NCBI GenBank assembly: GCA_905215015.1
Contig: CAJMOS010000071.1
Coordinates: forward strand, 1 to 16,084
Direction of reading: 5' to 3'
Source of the DNA: an uncultured bacterium
GTDB taxonomy: Bacteria > Spirochaetota > Spirochaetia > Sphaerochaetales > Sphaerochaetaceae
DNA: 16,084 nt
In this document: positions 14,239-16,084 of the stretch, one piece after another
Numbering within the stretch: position 1 is the stretch's first letter
How the letters are laid out: every line of letters begins with the position of its first letter
Program-made: the position numbers and the translations under genes
The notes under the pieces: generated by a model
The model's input: only the letters and a program-made list of their open reading frames with translations
What the model was told of the DNA's origin: nothing
Database searches by the model: none

Positions 14239-14257
14239 TGCTACTATTGCTGCCATG
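14239..14257 (+). promoter_or_regulatory. Extended -10 promoter giving a leaderless mtnA message
   Basis: TGC followed by TACTAT (14239-14247) has the TGn extended -10 form. The A of the mtnA ATG (14255) lies 8 bases after the -10. No -35 of quality is seen, and no Shine-Dalgarno sequence precedes the ATG. Together these suggest that transcription begins at or next to the start codon. Confidence 0.45.
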
Positions 14258-15304
14258 AACGACTTTGAAACCGTATGTCTCGACGAAGAGTCGAAGAAGC
14301 TGGTCATCCTCGACCAGACAAAACTGCCCAACGAAATCACTTACCTCGCCCTGAACGACCCCAAGGAAATCTGGGACGCCATCTATCTGCTCAAGGTTCG
14401 GGGGGCGCCAGCCATCGGGGTCTCCGCCGCCATCGGCCTTTGGGCCATTCTGGCGCGTGAGCGGTATGCATCCAAGGAGCAGTTCTTCACCCGTCTTCAT
14501 CAGATGAAGGAGTACCTGGACAGCGCCCGCCCCACGGCGGTCAACCTGTCCTGGGCCTTGGAGACGATGGAGCAGGAGGCGCTGGGCCATAGGGATGGTC
14601 CGGTCGACGAAATCCTCCAGGCGCTGCACGACAAGGCGGTGGACATCCGGGAGGACGACATCGCCATGTGCAAGGCAATCGGGGAGCACGCCCTGACGCT
14701 GGTCAAACCAGGTGACGGCCTGCTTACCCACTGCAATGCGGGACGTCTTGCCACCGTCAAGTACGGGACGGCGACGGCGGTCATGTATCTCGGCCAGGAG
14801 CGGGGGTACCATTTCCATGTCTTCTGTGATGAGACCAGGCCACTCTTGCAAGGTGCCCGGCTCACCGCCTTCGAACTGCATCAGGCAGGCATCGACGTTA
14901 CCTTGGAATGCGACGGCATGAGCGCGAGCGCGATGCGTCGGGGGTTGGTCCAGGCAGTCTTCGTGGGAGCCGACCGGGTTGCCGCCAACGGCGATTTCGC
15001 CAACAAGGTCGGTACCAGCATGCTGGCTCTTGCCGCCCAGCGCTACCATGTCCCGTTCTACTGCTGCGCTCCCTCAAGCACGATTGATTTTTCTACCGCG
15101 AGCGGGGATGGGATCGTCATCGAAGAGCGGAAACCGGAAGAGGTGACCGACATGTGGTACCGCGCTCCCATGGCCCCTCGGGGCATCAAGGTCTTCAATC
15201 CGGCTTTCGACGTGACGGACCATGACCTGGTGACCGGCATCATCACCGAAAAGGGTATTGCGGGATATCCGTATGACCTGAGCCTCCGGAAGATGCTTGG
15301 TTGA
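14255..15304 (+). CDS. mtnA: S-methyl-5-thioribose-1-phosphate isomerase
   Basis: Methionine-salvage enzyme that isomerises 5-methylthioribose-1-phosphate to methylthioribulose-1-phosphate, belonging to the eIF2B-like family. With the ATG at 14255 the protein has 349 residues, and the catalytic pair falls exactly where it does in B. subtilis MtnA: C160 in THCNAGRLAT and D240 in GADRVAANGD. Other family blocks are VRGAPAIGVSAAIG, RPTAVNLSWAL, DETRPLLQGARLTAFEL and APSSTIDFSTASG. The upstream in-frame extension to 14003 runs antisense through the rhodanese gene and is unlike the family, so it is rejected. No ribosome binding site precedes the ATG. No other salvage gene is in the window, and a role in salvage of related 5-deoxypentose phosphates is also possible. 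Confidence 0.96.
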   Translation: MNDFETVCLDEESKKLVILDQTKLPNEITYLALNDPKEIWDAIYLLKVRGAPAIGVSAAIGLWAILARERYASKEQFFTRLHQMKEYLDSARPTAVNLSWALETMEQEALGHRDGPVDEILQALHDKAVDIREDDIAMCKAIGEHALTLVKPGDGLLTHCNAGRLATVKYGTATAVMYLGQERGYHFHVFCDETRPLLQGARLTAFELHQAGIDVTLECDGMSASAMRRGLVQAVFVGADRVAANGDFANKVGTSMLALAAQRYHVPFYCCAPSSTIDFSTASGDGIVIEERKPEEVTDMWYRAPMAPRGIKVFNPAFDVTDHDLVTGIITEKGIAGYPYDLSLRKMLG

Positions 15305-15329
15305 ATCATGCGGCTGTTTCCGCTAGTAT
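15301..15329 (+). promoter_or_regulatory. Possible valS promoter
   Basis: TTGAAT (15301-15306, 4 of 6 consensus) overlaps the mtnA stop codon and is separated by exactly 17 bases from TAGTAT (15324-15329, 4 of 6). The leader would be about 25 bases, too short for a T-box riboswitch. Read-through from mtnA is an alternative way to express valS. Confidence 0.4.
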
Positions 15330-15360
15330 GGGGGATAAGTTTTTTCCGCAGGAGGATCGC

Positions 15361-16084
15361 ATGTTGAAATCGATTGAGCTTGCCAAGGCATATGACCCGA
15401 AACAGTTCGAGTCACGTATTTACCAGGCCTGGAAAGAGCAGGGGGCCTTCAAGCCCTCCGATGCGAAGGAGACCTTTACGGTCGTCATGCCGCCACCCAA
15501 CGTCACCGGAATCCTGCATATGGGCCACGCCTTGAACGATTCCTTGCAGGATATCCTCGTTCGTTACTGGCGCATGTGCGGGAAGAGCACCCTGTGGGTG
15601 CCGGGAACCGACCATGCCGGCATCGCCACGCAGAACGTCGTCGAGCGCATGCTCGCCAAGGAGGGACTGCGTCGTCAGGATCTTGGGCGAGAAAAGTTTC
15701 TGGAGCGCACGTGGGCGGTCAAGCAGAAGCACCACGACATCATCTGCAAGCAGATCGAGACCATTGGAGCCTCCTGTGACTGGAGCCATGAGCGCTTCAC
15801 CATGGACGAGGGGCTTTCCAAAGCGGTCCGCGAGGCTTTCGTGACCCTGTACGAGCGCGGTCTGGTCTACAAGGGCAAATACCTGGTCAACTATTGTCCG
15901 CACTGCCAGACCGCGTTGGCGGACGACGAGGTCGAGTACAGCGAGATGGCCGGCCATATGTGGCACATCAGCTATCCCTACGCCGATGGTTCCGGCTCGA
16001 TTACCGTCGCGACCACCCGTCCGGAGACCATGTTCGGTGACCAGGCGGTGGCCGTGCATCCTGATGACGAGCGCTACAAGTCCA
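15361..16084 (+). CDS. valS: Valyl-tRNA synthetase, N-terminal part (runs off the window)
   Basis: Class I aminoacyl-tRNA synthetase charging tRNA-Val; about 241 residues of the roughly 880 or more expected are present, and the frame is still open at the last base. The start ATG follows GGAGG (15351-15355) at 5 bases. The first residues (YDPKQFESRIYQAW) and PPPNVTGILHMGHAL, with the HIGH-type motif HMGH at 53-56, are characteristic, as is WVPGTDHAGIATQ. A CPHC knuckle with TALADDEVEY follows, and the window ends inside the editing domain that begins around ATTRPETMFGDQAVAVHP. The KMSKS loop and anticodon domain lie outside the window, so completeness cannot be judged. Confidence 0.97.
   Translation, partial: MLKSIELAKAYDPKQFESRIYQAWKEQGAFKPSDAKETFTVVMPPPNVTGILHMGHALNDSLQDILVRYWRMCGKSTLWVPGTDHAGIATQNVVERMLAKEGLRRQDLGREKFLERTWAVKQKHHDIICKQIETIGASCDWSHERFTMDEGLSKAVREAFVTLYERGLVYKGKYLVNYCPHCQTALADDEVEYSEMAGHMWHISYPYADGSGSITVATTRPETMFGDQAVAVHPDDERYKS

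Noticed and set aside
14003..14254. Upstream in-frame extension of mtnA
   Set aside because: It runs antisense through the rhodanese gene, lacks family similarity, and would shift the catalytic residues away from the expected positions 160 and 240.
15305..15360. T-box or other leader riboswitch before valS
   Set aside because: The gap is only 56 bases, with no specifier stem or T-box sequence. A simple promoter and ribosome binding site explain it.

Overview
The window looks like a chromosomal segment of a fermentative spirochaete, most likely Sphaerochaeta-like. The reasons are a moderately high GC content, a signal peptide ending in the ANGQ-type sequence often seen on spirochaete binding proteins, and a mix of anaerobe-type sugar-acid metabolism, acetate kinase and housekeeping genes. 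The assignment is an inference from style and content. No rRNA or other phylogenetic marker is present.

Region 1 (about 1-7351, + strand) is a sugar-diacid (aldarate) module. A possible upstream gene end is followed by a glucarate dehydratase (gudD), a complete tripartite tricarboxylate transporter (tctC, tctB, tctA), a LarA-like (DUF2088) putative nickel-pincer 2-hydroxyacid racemase/epimerase, and a second glucarate dehydratase-family enzyme. The likely logic is that the transporter imports an aldarate or related hydroxy-acid, the LarA-like protein adjusts the stereochemistry of an alpha-hydroxy carbon, and the two dehydratases make ketodeoxy-aldarates. The downstream aldolase and reductase, the regulator and the LarB/C/E cofactor genes are not in view. 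RNA hairpins bracket tctC, and a perfect hairpin plus T-run separates tctA from the LarA-like gene.

Region 2 (about 7352-11002) holds acetate kinase on the minus strand, with a good promoter, a terminator and an unusual C-terminal tail of about 55 residues. Divergent to it is an unrecognised exported, beta-rich protein whose 3' end overlaps that of the convergent murB by 48 bases.

Region 3 (about 11003-13644, + strand) starts divergently from murB with cysS, followed by an ECF sigma factor and its zinc-finger membrane anti-sigma factor, and ends at a clear terminator.

Region 4 (about 13645-16084) has a minus-strand pair, a single-domain rhodanese and a 54-residue small protein with an excellent ribosome binding site. 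Divergent to these are mtnA (methylthioribose-1-phosphate isomerase) and then the 5' part of valS, which runs off the window. murB and mtnA both lack a Shine-Dalgarno sequence and have a -10-like box placed so that transcription would start at the A of the ATG, so both are candidates for leaderless mRNAs. No CRISPR array, insertion sequence, tRNA or rRNA was seen.
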